Below, piece by piece: positions 26,383 through 35,134 of a stretch of DNA of 64,000 bases. The stretch is from JAGQPD01 sp020426865 (GTDB lineage: Bacteria; Planctomycetota; Planctomycetia; Pirellulales; Pirellulaceae): positions 248,001 to 312,000 of the forward strand of contig JAWKTN010000007.1 in the NCBI GenBank assembly GCA_041399065.1, read 5' to 3'. Under the pieces are notes generated by a model. That model ran no database searches and was not told the DNA's origin. It worked only from the letters and a program-made list of their open reading frames with translations. The translations under genes and the position numbers were made by a program. The stretch's first letter is position 1. The number at the start of each line of letters is the position of its first letter.

Positions 26383-28224
26383 ATGAGAATCACAGGTTCA
26401 TCTGGAAAAACATCGTCGGTTCGGCGCGGGAGACGACCAAGGCTGTCGAAAAAGCTGCAGGCGGAAAGCCTCGAGCACCGAGTCGTACTCAGCGGCGACG
26501 GGCTGCTCGACATCGCCCCCGAATTTCGGGGACAAGCCCGAATTGACGAGTCTGCCGGCGGGACACTCGTCGTAGAAGGAACACCCGATGACGACATCAT
26601 TCTGGCATTTCGCGACGGCGATCAGCTGAAGGTTGCTGTCAATGGCGCAACAGTATCCGTCCCCTACGATAGCGTGGCGCGACTGCATATCCTCGGCATG
26701 GACGGCAACGACAACATTGGCGTGCGAGAATCTGTCCGCCATGCAACGCAACTCGAAGGAAACAACGGTAACGACAGTATCAGCTCTGACGGCAGTCACG
26801 GCGCCGTAATCCTGGGTGGCAACGGTAACGACCGACTAGGGGGTACCGCACAAGCGGATACGATCGACGGAGGTGCCGGCGACGATAAGATCGGAGGCAA
26901 GGGGGGTAACGACCGACTCGGCGGCGGCATTGGCAATGACGAGATCTATGGCGGAGACGGCAACGATATCATCGCGGGGGACCCAATCGAGGCCACGCCA
27001 GCCGACGATGCCGACACCAACAGGACAGCATTGTCTGCGATCTCTCCCGAGCTCGTACCGGAGCGTCCGTTGTACGACGATATCATTTTCGGCGAGGCGG
27101 GAAACGACCGAATTTCAGGAAACGCCGGCAACGATCAAATCCATGGCGGTGACGGCGACGACGAAATCCATGCGGGGTCCGGATGGGACTATGTCGAGGG
27201 AGACGACGGCAACGATTCCATAACGGGAGGCCGCCATGGCGACGTCCTCTTTGGGGGACGCGGGAACGATCGCATTGCGGGAGGCGACGGCGACGACTAC
27301 CTGATTGGCGGCGACGGCAACGACCGGCTTGGCGCCGGCGATGGACACGACTGGGTGTTTGGCGATGCCACAACCTTCTGGCCAGACGGTTACGTCGATC
27401 CCGTAAAATACGCCATCGACTTCGCCAACCAGGGCCGTGGGAACGACTTCATTCATGGCAACTCCGGCAACGACATACTACTGGCAGGCAACGGAGACGA
27501 TACCGTTCTTGCCGGTGCCGGTAACGATTACGTCCAGGGGGGTTACGGCAACGATTCCATCAGCGGCAATGAGGGCAACGACCACCTCATCGGCGATTCC
27601 ACGATTGTCAACGATCCCGTCAAACCGGCTCCGGTTGATCCCACGGAAGAAGGCACTGACGAGATCGATGATCGTGGCGCCATCATTGGCGGCGGCAATG
27701 ACCGAATCAGCGGCGACGATGGCGACGACATGCTGTCAGGGCAAGGGGGGAACGATTCACTGAGCGGTGGCAATGGCAATGACACAATCTCGGGTGGCAC
27801 CGGCGCCGACAATGTCTTCGGTGGCGACGGAAATGACCGGATCGGTGGTGGTGCCGGCGCGGACACGATCGTGGGTGGCAGCGGCGATGACACATTGTCC
27901 GGCGGCTCCGGCAACGATTACCTCAACGGTGGCGATGGCAATGACAACATCTCCGGCGGCAACGGAAATGACACGCTCGTGGGCGGGGACGGCGACGACA
28001 CACTTAACGGCGACGAAGGCAACGACGTCATCGTAGGCGGTAACGGCGACGACAAGATGTTCGGTGGCCGTGGCCGTGATATCCTCGTTGGCGGCCCTGG
28101 AAGTGACCACTATGACGGTGGCGCTGACGCCGACGTGATCTTCGCCATCGATGGCGTGGTGGACGAAATTTGTGTCGATCCCGCCGACCTGATCTTCAAA
28201 GACCCATTCGATATCGACTGCTGA
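26383..28224 (+). CDS. Large RTX calcium-binding repeat protein
   Basis: 613 aa. The N-terminus has Arg-rich residues then A-E-S-L-E-H-R-V-V-L-S-G-D, the planctomycete extracellular-protein motif shared with the RTX gene at 6538. From about residue 125 to 590 nearly everything is G-G-x-G-N-D-x-I-x nonapeptides. Three non-repeat acidic loops break the array at about 205-225, 327-345 and 407-425. No enzymatic domain is seen. It is probably a secreted surface or matrix protein bound to Ca2+. Unlike the 6538 gene it has no riboswitch in the leader but a sigma54-type promoter candidate. Confidence 0.9.
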   Translation: MRITGSSGKTSSVRRGRRPRLSKKLQAESLEHRVVLSGDGLLDIAPEFRGQARIDESAGGTLVVEGTPDDDIILAFRDGDQLKVAVNGATVSVPYDSVARLHILGMDGNDNIGVRESVRHATQLEGNNGNDSISSDGSHGAVILGGNGNDRLGGTAQADTIDGGAGDDKIGGKGGNDRLGGGIGNDEIYGGDGNDIIAGDPIEATPADDADTNRTALSAISPELVPERPLYDDIIFGEAGNDRISGNAGNDQIHGGDGDDEIHAGSGWDYVEGDDGNDSITGGRHGDVLFGGRGNDRIAGGDGDDYLIGGDGNDRLGAGDGHDWVFGDATTFWPDGYVDPVKYAIDFANQGRGNDFIHGNSGNDILLAGNGDDTVLAGAGNDYVQGGYGNDSISGNEGNDHLIGDSTIVNDPVKPAPVDPTEEGTDEIDDRGAIIGGGNDRISGDDGDDMLSGQGGNDSLSGGNGNDTISGGTGADNVFGGDGNDRIGGGAGADTIVGGSGDDTLSGGSGNDYLNGGDGNDNISGGNGNDTLVGGDGDDTLNGDEGNDVIVGGNGDDKMFGGRGRDILVGGPGSDHYDGGADADVIFAIDGVVDEICVDPADLIFKDPFDIDC

Positions 28225-28265
28225 ACGGAAACCGGGGCACGTCCTCCTCCAATATAAACGGGCAA

Positions 28266-28295
28266 CCGCCGCGGCGAGCCACTCGTCCGCGGCGG
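28266..28295 (+). terminator. Terminator-like hairpin after RTX gene
   Basis: CCGCCGCGG (28266-28274) pairs perfectly with CCGCGGCGG (28287-28295) around a 12-base loop, followed by a pyrimidine-rich but not pure T stretch, 42 bp past the RTX stop. Confidence 0.6.
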
Positions 28296-28333
28296 CCTCT
28301 TCTATGCTTGGCCGTCCGATGCCATGTCATTTC

Positions 28334-28666
28334 CTAAACGACAAAGGCACCGCCGCTGATGAACCACCCATCACCGCACGGCAAACACCAGGTGATCTCA
28401 ACCCGATTCTTGATGCATTTGCCTTCGCCCAAATACGTTTCCAACGTGATCCTTCCCGGCTCGAGTGGCATGGCGTGGAGTAGCCCAATCCCCTGTTCCG
28501 ATACATCACGTGTAAATGCCGAATAACGCCGCAATGGCTGACTAGGAAGGTACATCGATGTCGGGTGAAAAAATGGCTGTCGCCCCGTCGAACGGTGCTC
28601 GTTGGCGAATCCCTCCGCAGCCTGCAGGATCTGTTTCACGCCAGTGGTCATGGTTTGCTCCGGCAT
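28334..28666 (-). CDS. PilZ-like domain protein
   Basis: 110 aa from the ATG at 28666. The body reads R-R-Y-S-A-F-T-R-D-V-S-E-Q-G-I-G-L-L, which fits the PilZ core (R-x-x-x-R then D-x-S-x-x-G), followed by a beta-barrel ending G-G-A-F-V. PilZ domains bind cyclic di-GMP, but the first arginine motif is weakly conserved here (L-R-R-Y), so binding is uncertain. It is the only candidate c-di-GMP protein in a window that also holds a c-di-GMP riboswitch. The longer frame to 28735 uses a TTG start and is less likely. Confidence 0.65.
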   Translation of the reverse strand: MPEQTMTTGVKQILQAAEGFANEHRSTGRQPFFHPTSMYLPSQPLRRYSAFTRDVSEQGIGLLHAMPLEPGRITLETYLGEGKCIKNRVEITWCLPCGDGWFISGGAFVV

Positions 28667-28808
28667 TTTGCTGGTCCGATTGCTGATGAAGCAAGCGTAG
28701 CTTTTTTTCTGACCGTCGTGTCCAACCGCACCCAAAACAACGGGGACGTTGCGGTTTAACCGATCGTGCGGACTTTAGGCCTCCGACGGATAAGACCAAT
28801 CACGCGGA

Positions 28809-29912
28809 TCAGTGGGATCGGACGGTCCGGCGAAGAACGTATTGCTGAAAGGCGTGCACCAACTCCTCCCGCGTGCTAATCGTGCCCGCAAATGGGCTCG
28901 ACTCCATCCCTCGCTGCAAATCGGGATACAACCGAGCGTCTTCGGCAAGTACTTTCTTGATGATCGCAGCTTTAAACCGCCCCCATTGCCACGTGATCAA
29001 CCGGGATACCAGGTTTTCTCTTCTCGCACGCAACGTGAACACGTACACAATCATTCGACAACTCACCGGCGAGACGGGAACCACGGTCATCGCTTGCAGC
29101 ATGGCATCGATGCGCATAAAAAACAGATTCGGGAAACCATGGTACAACTGGTACCGGTGCTTACAACCGGGTTCAAGCCACTTCAGTAGCTGATCGGCAA
29201 TTTGCCGATAGGCTCGGGGCGACGCGATCGGAGAACGCATAATGGTTGCGTCATCGCGAATCACATGTTCAATCTCACTCTCATCGCCGAACCTCACAAG
29301 CGTACGCGGATGAACCGCGGGCACGTGATAGGACTCCACCGTGTTCTCCACGACAACCTTCCAATTCGCTGAAAACTCGTAGTCCCAGCAGTCGGCGAGT
29401 TTCCAACGATGAGCCGGAAACTCGTCACACACGTCCATCAACGTAGGCCACAATCGCTCAATTGGTTCCGGCCGGTCCTTCAACGAGAGAAAGACAAATG
29501 GCCCGCGCACTTGGACGTCGAACTTACACAGGCTCTCCGGTCCACCCGGCATGGGCTTAAAACTTCGCGCATCTGGGATCTTTGTCGCCTTACCGCTGGC
29601 AGCAAACTCCCAACCATGATATTGACACCGAAAACCTGTGCTCGTTCCCTGCTTTTCGTGTGTCAACAGACAGTGACGATGCGGACAGACGTTCAAAAAA
29701 CCATGAATTTGCCCAGAGAAATTGCGGACAATCAGCGGTTTCCCCATCAGCTCCAGTGTGACAAAATCACCGTCGCGCGACAGATTGTCCAGACACGCCA
29801 CCAGATGCCACGCCGGCTGAAACAATCGCGATAGCTCGCGCTCGAATTGCTCCGGGCAATGATAGGAATTCGGCTCCAAAACGTGGGGAAGACGCGACTG
29901 ACTGACAAACAT
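28809..29912 (-). CDS. Rieske non-haem iron oxygenase, alpha subunit type
   Basis: 367 aa, the typical length. The Rieske [2Fe-2S] ligands are C76-P-H78 and C96-Q-Y-H99-G-W. The mononuclear iron site is seen as E-N-T-V-E-S-Y-H-V-P-A-V-H-P (H196, H201). Such enzymes hydroxylate or demethylate aromatic rings, quaternary amines or similar substrates with electrons from a reductase, which is not encoded nearby. The C-terminal ring contains F-x-F-M-R-I-D as in aromatic dioxygenase-like proteins. Substrate unknown. Confidence 0.92.
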   Translation of the reverse strand: MFVSQSRLPHVLEPNSYHCPEQFERELSRLFQPAWHLVACLDNLSRDGDFVTLELMGKPLIVRNFSGQIHGFLNVCPHRHCLLTHEKQGTSTGFRCQYHGWEFAASGKATKIPDARSFKPMPGGPESLCKFDVQVRGPFVFLSLKDRPEPIERLWPTLMDVCDEFPAHRWKLADCWDYEFSANWKVVVENTVESYHVPAVHPRTLVRFGDESEIEHVIRDDATIMRSPIASPRAYRQIADQLLKWLEPGCKHRYQLYHGFPNLFFMRIDAMLQAMTVVPVSPVSCRMIVYVFTLRARRENLVSRLITWQWGRFKAAIIKKVLAEDARLYPDLQRGMESSPFAGTISTREELVHAFQQYVLRRTVRSH

Positions 29913-30011
29913 ACACGACTCCGCGAGGGAACTCCATGTTCCACGGCCGTCCCAGCCGTCTCTCCGTTACACGCCAAGGTAAACCCGACCAGCTGTAGAC
30001 AGCTAGAAACC

Positions 30012-32684
30012 TCATCGTCGCCGCAGCAGCATCGCGCCAATTATGGTCCCGATCCAAAGCGCCGATGGTTCCGGCACTGTCGTCCCCAGGAGGGAAAAGT
30101 TTAGTGTCCCCAATCCGGCAGCTTGCATCGCGTCACTCAGCAAAAACGCATCGTCCAGATCAGTAAGCCCGTTAAAATCCAGGTCGCCGTGCGAATAGGA
30201 TATCAAGTCGCCCGAGCGCAAGCCGTTGACGAGATTCTCATGTAACCAGCCATCGACGAATTGATTAACATCGGCTTGTGTCAACGCGCCGTCTTGATTG
30301 ACATCGCCGGCAACTCCCGTCAGACTCAATGCGATAAAGTCATTGTCGGTACCGGGACTGAAAAACCCGTAGTTTGTGGGCTCTTCTTCGATGGAAGCAC
30401 CTAGCACGAACAACTGCAGTTCGTCGATGACCCCCTGATAAAAATTGATCGTTCCTTCTTCTGTTCCGGTATTCGAGCCGACGACCAGATTCGCAACATC
30501 CCCACCATTATAGCCACCCGATGCCGCCGCAACCACGACGCCATCGACGTACATCCGCACACCATTGGCAACGCCAAATGGTCGGACAACCATTACATGC
30601 GACCACTGCCCAAATTCAACAGCTGTGCCGACATCCGTACTCACTCCGGCATATCGTAACACCCAATTGCCGTTACTACCAATTTGAACACCGTGCTGCT
30701 CGGTATCGAGAACAACATCCTGACGACGACCATTGCCGGCAGCGTCCGGCTTGACCCACAACTGCAGCCCTCGATTACTGATATTCGAATAGTCAAGCGG
30801 GCCGCCACAGCAGTTGTCCGATGCCGACGTACTCGGGGCCCCCAGCCTGCCACCGGACAAGAAATCGGCGACACCATTAAAGGAGGCTCCCAGCTCACCC
30901 GCCGATGCCCCTGGACGGTCGGTGGCCGATACATAGGTTGGCGATCCAAAGACTTGCAGATCGATGAACGCACCAGTCGGCCCGCTGCTATCCAGTGTGA
31001 ATCCGGGGCTCACGTTTCCAGGGCCGTTACCAACCGAAATGCCGGCACTTGCCTGCTCCAGGGCATCGTCGCCAAACTGGTAATCTCGATCCAACGTCAT
31101 CGAAGCGTTTGCTGTTCCCGCTATGACACCGACGGACACGAGGACGGGCAATACAACCAACCCGAGCACTTGCGAGCCAACCGACTGACGCCGACGGCCG
31201 ATCAACTGCCACCCCGCCACGGACAGTAATCCCATCAGTACGAACGACGCCGGCTCCGGAACGGCGTTCGTGGCAGACGCCGTAAGTCGATTGCCAAAGT
31301 TGTCTTTCCATACGGTGTAGTCAGCAGCATCGATCACGCCATTATTATTGCCGTCGGCACCATCGCCGGGAGCAACATTTCCGCCGAAGTTGTCTTTCCA
31401 CACCGTGTAGTCGGCAGCGTCGACAACGCCATTTCGATTGTAGTCACCCATCAAAACACCACCCGTCACGTATTCGATTTCACCTCGCACGAACGAACCG
31501 CGGAATGTATCGCGATAGACGAACAGCAGGTCTTCCTGGTTGACGGTCGTATTGAACAGTGATCCTAGGCCAATCGTCGCACCATCGTTGAATGTGGAGT
31601 CCCCGCCCAAAAACGCTTCAGCCACTTCCGTGGCGTCGCTTCCGCCTGCTTCTTCCCAGCCGTTGCCCGAACCATTACCGGCGGGAAAACCTGACAGGTT
31701 TTGGTCTTGCAGACTTTGCCACCCCGAGGCACTCAGCGAACCGGACGCACTCGAGACTTCATAGTAATCCAACATGACGTTTTCGCCCGTATGATTGATC
31801 AGCTGCACACGGCCGGTTGTCGTGTTAACTTCCAGCTTCAACGGAATTGGGAGAAAATCGCGGGGCGAGAGGATACCGTTATAGATATTGGCCACCTGTT
31901 CTGGTGTGAGCACCTGGTTAAAAAACGCCAGGTCGTCGATGGAGCCATCAGCACCTTGATTGTTGGCGGCTCCAATGGTCATGTCCTGCGAGGGGGAGAC
32001 ATTACCGCCGACGGTACCGTCGACGGTTCCCGCGGCGATAGTGGGGACAATTTCTGCGCCGTCGAAATAGAGTTTGATATCAGGATTGGCGCGATCGTAG
32101 GTATATGCAATGTGATGCCACTGAAACGTCGCAGGATCGGCATCGTTCGGCTCCACGGTACCCGCCGCTGAATTGGCGACGACGAACCCAGCATCCACGG
32201 TGTCGAATCGCCCGTTGATCCGGCCGTCGTTGAGGACAAAGAGCTGTACGCCTGAGTTCGTGCCGGCCAACGAGTCGTAGATGCCATCGGGACCGCCGTC
32301 GGCCCCCGTCGTCCCCACGTCTCCTTGCGGATTATTACGCCGATACCACAGGCTCACCGAAATATCGCCACTACCAAAATCGGGAGCGTTTGCCAATGGG
32401 ATGACGAGATGATCCTCCGGTATCGTGAGGATCCCGCCGTCCGAACCGGACAGGAACACGCCGGCGGTGCCGTCGACACCCGCCCCGAGCGTGATCGTGC
32501 TCGTGGCACCGGTCGAGGCGGCATCATGTCCGTTGTTCGTTCGATCCAGAAACGGATCCGGACTTTCGAAATCGTAGAAAGCGATAAGGTCGGCGCGCAA
32601 CTCATGCATATGTGTACACATTGCCATTGTCGTGACAACCAACATCAACAACCACGATACTGAAGGAAGTGCAGAACGTTTCAT
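30012..32684 (-). CDS. Double-length LamG/dockerin protein with two PEP-CTERM signals (apparent gene fusion)
   Basis: 890 aa. Part 1 (about 1-500): signal peptide, a LamG/concanavalin-like domain starting L-I-A-F-Y-D-F-E-S and ending G-S-I-D-D-L-A-F-F, two dockerin-like repeats (G-D-Y-N-R-N-G-V-V-D-A-A-D-Y), then V-P-E-P-A-S-F-V-L-M-G-L-L and G-R-R-R, a complete PEP-CTERM tail. Part 2 (about 505-890) begins with a second signal-peptide-like segment (L-G-L-V-V-L-P-V-L-V-S-V-G-V-I-A-G-T-A-N-A), a second LamG domain, a D-V-N-Q-D-G dockerin-like motif and another V-P-E-P...L-L-R-R-R tail. No stop separates them. Either two genes fused by loss of a stop, or the second part is also translated from an internal GTG near 31168. 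Confidence 0.85.
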   Translation of the reverse strand: MKRSALPSVSWLLMLVVTTMAMCTHMHELRADLIAFYDFESPDPFLDRTNNGHDAASTGATSTITLGAGVDGTAGVFLSGSDGGILTIPEDHLVIPLANAPDFGSGDISVSLWYRRNNPQGDVGTTGADGGPDGIYDSLAGTNSGVQLFVLNDGRINGRFDTVDAGFVVANSAAGTVEPNDADPATFQWHHIAYTYDRANPDIKLYFDGAEIVPTIAAGTVDGTVGGNVSPSQDMTIGAANNQGADGSIDDLAFFNQVLTPEQVANIYNGILSPRDFLPIPLKLEVNTTTGRVQLINHTGENVMLDYYEVSSASGSLSASGWQSLQDQNLSGFPAGNGSGNGWEEAGGSDATEVAEAFLGGDSTFNDGATIGLGSLFNTTVNQEDLLFVYRDTFRGSFVRGEIEYVTGGVLMGDYNRNGVVDAADYTVWKDNFGGNVAPGDGADGNNNGVIDAADYTVWKDNFGNRLTASATNAVPEPASFVLMGLLSVAGWQLIGRRRQSVGSQVLGLVVLPVLVSVGVIAGTANASMTLDRDYQFGDDALEQASAGISVGNGPGNVSPGFTLDSSGPTGAFIDLQVFGSPTYVSATDRPGASAGELGASFNGVADFLSGGRLGAPSTSASDNCCGGPLDYSNISNRGLQLWVKPDAAGNGRRQDVVLDTEQHGVQIGSNGNWVLRYAGVSTDVGTAVEFGQWSHVMVVRPFGVANGVRMYVDGVVVAAASGGYNGGDVANLVVGSNTGTEEGTINFYQGVIDELQLFVLGASIEEEPTNYGFFSPGTDNDFIALSLTGVAGDVNQDGALTQADVNQFVDGWLHENLVNGLRSGDLISYSHGDLDFNGLTDLDDAFLLSDAMQAAGLGTLNFSLLGTTVPEPSALWIGTIIGAMLLRRR

Positions 32685-32727
32685 CGTTTTCTGGTCCTTG
32701 TTAGCCGCTTCCGATTTACTTCACGTA

Positions 32728-32763
32728 GTCGACATCACCGTCGACATCACCCTCGACATCACC
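32728..32763. repeat. 12-bp tandem repeat, three copies
   Basis: GTCGACATCACC is present three times in tandem (third copy starts C instead of G), with a partial fourth. It lies in the short gap between the LamG fusion gene and the short LamG gene; no function is visible. Confidence 0.8.
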
Positions 32764-32779
32764 GTCCACCTTGCATCGA

Positions 32780-33235
32780 TCACAATCGCCGCCCTCTCTG
32801 CATCGCAACGAAGGCCACGACAAACGGCAAGCATGTGGCCGGTTCTGGGATCGACGAAGGCGACAGGGACCCGTCATACAGCCCCCGCACTTGATCGGGT
32901 GTCAACACTAGTCCGAAAAACGCCAAATCGTCAATCGAGCCATCCGACGTCGCACCGTTGGCTCGACCGATCCAAAAATCTTGTGAAGGAGTCACATATC
33001 CGCCAGAGATATTCGAAGGGACGCTTCCGGCGCCAAAGGTGACGGGTACCGCCGATCCGTCGATGTAGAGCTGACCGTCGCCACCCTTTCCCGAACGATC
33101 GCCGAATGGTGCTTGCGTTTCAAAGTCATCATACCCCAGCAACTGCGCTTGGGAGAAGTTTGCGATCGAGAATAATGCGAGCAATACGGCCGGCAGAACG
33201 ATCGAGAATAGGAGACGGCCAATTTGTGTTTCCAT
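32780..33235 (-). CDS. Internally deleted LamG / PEP-CTERM protein
   Basis: 151 aa. It has a signal peptide, then L-L-G-Y-D-D-F-E-T-Q (start of a LamG domain) which passes at once into G-Q-L-Y-I-D-G and G-S-I-D-D-L-A-F-F-G-L-V-L-T-P-D-Q-V (end of a LamG domain), then I-P-E-P-A-T and a hydrophobic tail with G-R-R. Compared with part 1 of the upstream 890-aa protein, about 120 residues of the middle of the domain are missing in frame. The remainder is unlikely to fold as a full LamG sandwich, so it may be a decaying paralogue, though the frame, signal and sorting tail are intact. Confidence 0.75.
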   Translation of the reverse strand: METQIGRLLFSIVLPAVLLALFSIANFSQAQLLGYDDFETQAPFGDRSGKGGDGQLYIDGSAVPVTFGAGSVPSNISGGYVTPSQDFWIGRANGATSDGSIDDLAFFGLVLTPDQVRGLYDGSLSPSSIPEPATCLPFVVAFVAMQRGRRL

Positions 33236-33320
33236 GAGCGGTTACCCATTCGATGCCAATCATGATCAAAATATCGAGACATGCCTCAGTCTGTTGGGCC
33301 AATCGAAACCAAAAGGACTC

Positions 33321-34820
33321 CTAGCTGCAAGATCCGAATCGGAATCCACGACGACGGCGGATGACCACGCCGGCAAGCAACGCCGGTCCGAACAACAGCA
33401 CGCCCGTAGCCGGCTCAGGGACGGTGGCCACCATGGCGGCGAAGGAGCCGGCCCCGTTTGCGGCGTCGTAGATTCGTTTAAATGCCGCGTAGTCGTCACG
33501 GTCATTATCGCCATCGGCGTCGAAATCTCCCCGAGCGTATCCCGCCGCAGTCGAAAGTAGTGGAAACTCCGTCAACAGATTTCCGCGAAAGATCGCCCAG
33601 TCGCCGTTGTTTACGATACCGTCGAACGTGAGATCCCCCAGCGGGAACGGGTTTCCGTTGTTCCCGACATACTGCACAGCAATGGGAAGCTTGTCGCCAT
33701 TGGCGAACAGCAATTCCGCAGCAACATCCTCGAATGGACTCTTGCTCCACACATTGCCCAGGCCCAAGGTGGCGCCGTCTGCCAGCGCACCGCCATCACC
33801 GCCGGCCCCTAACTCACTCAAGTCGTGGCCCGACGGATTGACTGTATCGGTCAGCACGATCCAATCGTCATCACTATCAAACGAACCGCCGCTGGAAGCG
33901 TCAGCATTGTCGGAAACGGTTTGCCACGCCGCGACGTCGAGTCCACCGACCCGCGACTTCAAGCTGTACCCGATGACACCGTCAATGGTCTGGCCATAGT
34001 CATTTGCCAGACGAATATTACCCGTGTCACGATTCACTTCGAAGGAAATACGGGGCAGGGGGCCAGCTGGAACGAGCGCGGCCACAGCGGATGACGACAA
34101 CTCCTCGTCCCAGATACGCACATCGTCCAGCATCCCAACAAAGTTGGCAGCGGGGGGATTCTCACGAGCCCCGGCGCGAATCAACGAGCCCGTTGTATTG
34201 ATCGTGGTGTCGAGCAGACCGGAAAAATTATTGATGTCGGCGTCAAGTTGGCCATCGACATACAGCTTAACGTCGTCCACACTTCCCCCGGCGGGCAAGG
34301 TCACGGCAACATGATGCCATTGATTGTCATTCACAATAGTATTGCCAATCGCGAAACCACCGGCGACTTCCAGTCGCAACGCCCCCGGTGTCCCAGATGC
34401 GTCGTGGTTGACTCGAAATGTGAAGCGGGCCCCCGTCGCTTGTTCTCCCCAATTGACGATCGTCAGATTCCCGGAGTCACCGGTACGAAGCCAGGCCGCG
34501 ATCGAACGCGCACCGTCGCCAGCAACACCGGTATGCGCGTCGGTCTGCAGGAAGGCATTATCTTGGGACGGATCCAGCATAACGGCGGAGCTTGTCCCGG
34601 TAGGGACGGGAGGTAACAGGTTGTCAATCCAGCCAACCTGTCCGAGCAAGATTGCGTCGGCATCGGGCGAATTGAACAGGGAACTAGCCGTCTCGCCCGC
34701 GCCCTCGTCCAGCGACCATTGAACAACCTGGGCGGCAAAGGCAAACCGAGCACACAAGATCGTGCCAAGAATCGACGTAGCAACTGTCACGCGGAAGCGA
34801 ATCGGCATGGTCTTTCTCAC
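33321..34820 (-). CDS. LamG domain protein with dockerin-like motif and PEP-CTERM tail
   Basis: 499 aa from a GTG, or 495 from the ATG at 34808. Signal peptide to A-F-A-A-Q. The LamG domain spans about 33-240 (V-V-Q-W-S-L-D-E-G-A-G-E-T, Q-W-H-H-V-A-V-T, V-K-L-Y-V-D-G-Q, G-M-L-D-D-V-R-I-W). Near 395-460 are calcium-loop motifs F-D-G-I-V-N-N-G-D-W and G-D-F-D-A-D-G-D-N-D-R-D-D-Y of the dockerin type. It ends V-P-E-P-A-T-G-V-L-L-F-G with R-R-R-R. Such proteins are exported and sorted by an exosortase-like system; ligand unknown. Confidence 0.88.
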   Translation of the reverse strand: MRKTMPIRFRVTVATSILGTILCARFAFAAQVVQWSLDEGAGETASSLFNSPDADAILLGQVGWIDNLLPPVPTGTSSAVMLDPSQDNAFLQTDAHTGVAGDGARSIAAWLRTGDSGNLTIVNWGEQATGARFTFRVNHDASGTPGALRLEVAGGFAIGNTIVNDNQWHHVAVTLPAGGSVDDVKLYVDGQLDADINNFSGLLDTTINTTGSLIRAGARENPPAANFVGMLDDVRIWDEELSSSAVAALVPAGPLPRISFEVNRDTGNIRLANDYGQTIDGVIGYSLKSRVGGLDVAAWQTVSDNADASSGGSFDSDDDWIVLTDTVNPSGHDLSELGAGGDGGALADGATLGLGNVWSKSPFEDVAAELLFANGDKLPIAVQYVGNNGNPFPLGDLTFDGIVNNGDWAIFRGNLLTEFPLLSTAAGYARGDFDADGDNDRDDYAAFKRIYDAANGAGSFAAMVATVPEPATGVLLFGPALLAGVVIRRRRGFRFGSCS

Positions 34821-35134
34821 TCTCGTTCAGTTCATGCGTCAACAGATTTGGCCAACGTTCGTGCCACAAACACGGACAGGCCATTCGAACCGGTAGGGAA
34901 ATGGCGGTACGAATAGGGACTTACAGGTTACGAAGACCGATGCCGACGGTCAAGGATGCGCGGTCGATTTATGGACAAATTCCTCCAATTCTCGCAATCT
35001 CGCACGTTCACCGGCGCACCGGCGCCGAACTCGCCGATCCGCACTGGCCATGAGTTCCCATTCCGGGTATCATGTGGTGGCACATAGCTTCCCCACCCGC
35101 TTTGCCCTGGACGCAGACAGGAGTGAGTCGCGTT
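34821..35134. other. Divergent intergenic region, no gene seen
   Basis: These 314 bp separate the LamG gene (minus) from the DUF1559 gene (plus). They should hold both promoters. I see no coding frame, no strong hairpin with a T-run, and no sigma54 element; a short GC-rich palindrome GGCGCACCGGCGCC occurs near 35015. Confidence 0.6.

Noticed and set aside
26398..28110. Long alternate-frame open readings on both strands across the RTX genes (also 6604-7152)
   Set aside because: Codon-repetitive RTX DNA keeps other frames open; their products are V-V-A-V or S-S-P repeats with no family likeness.
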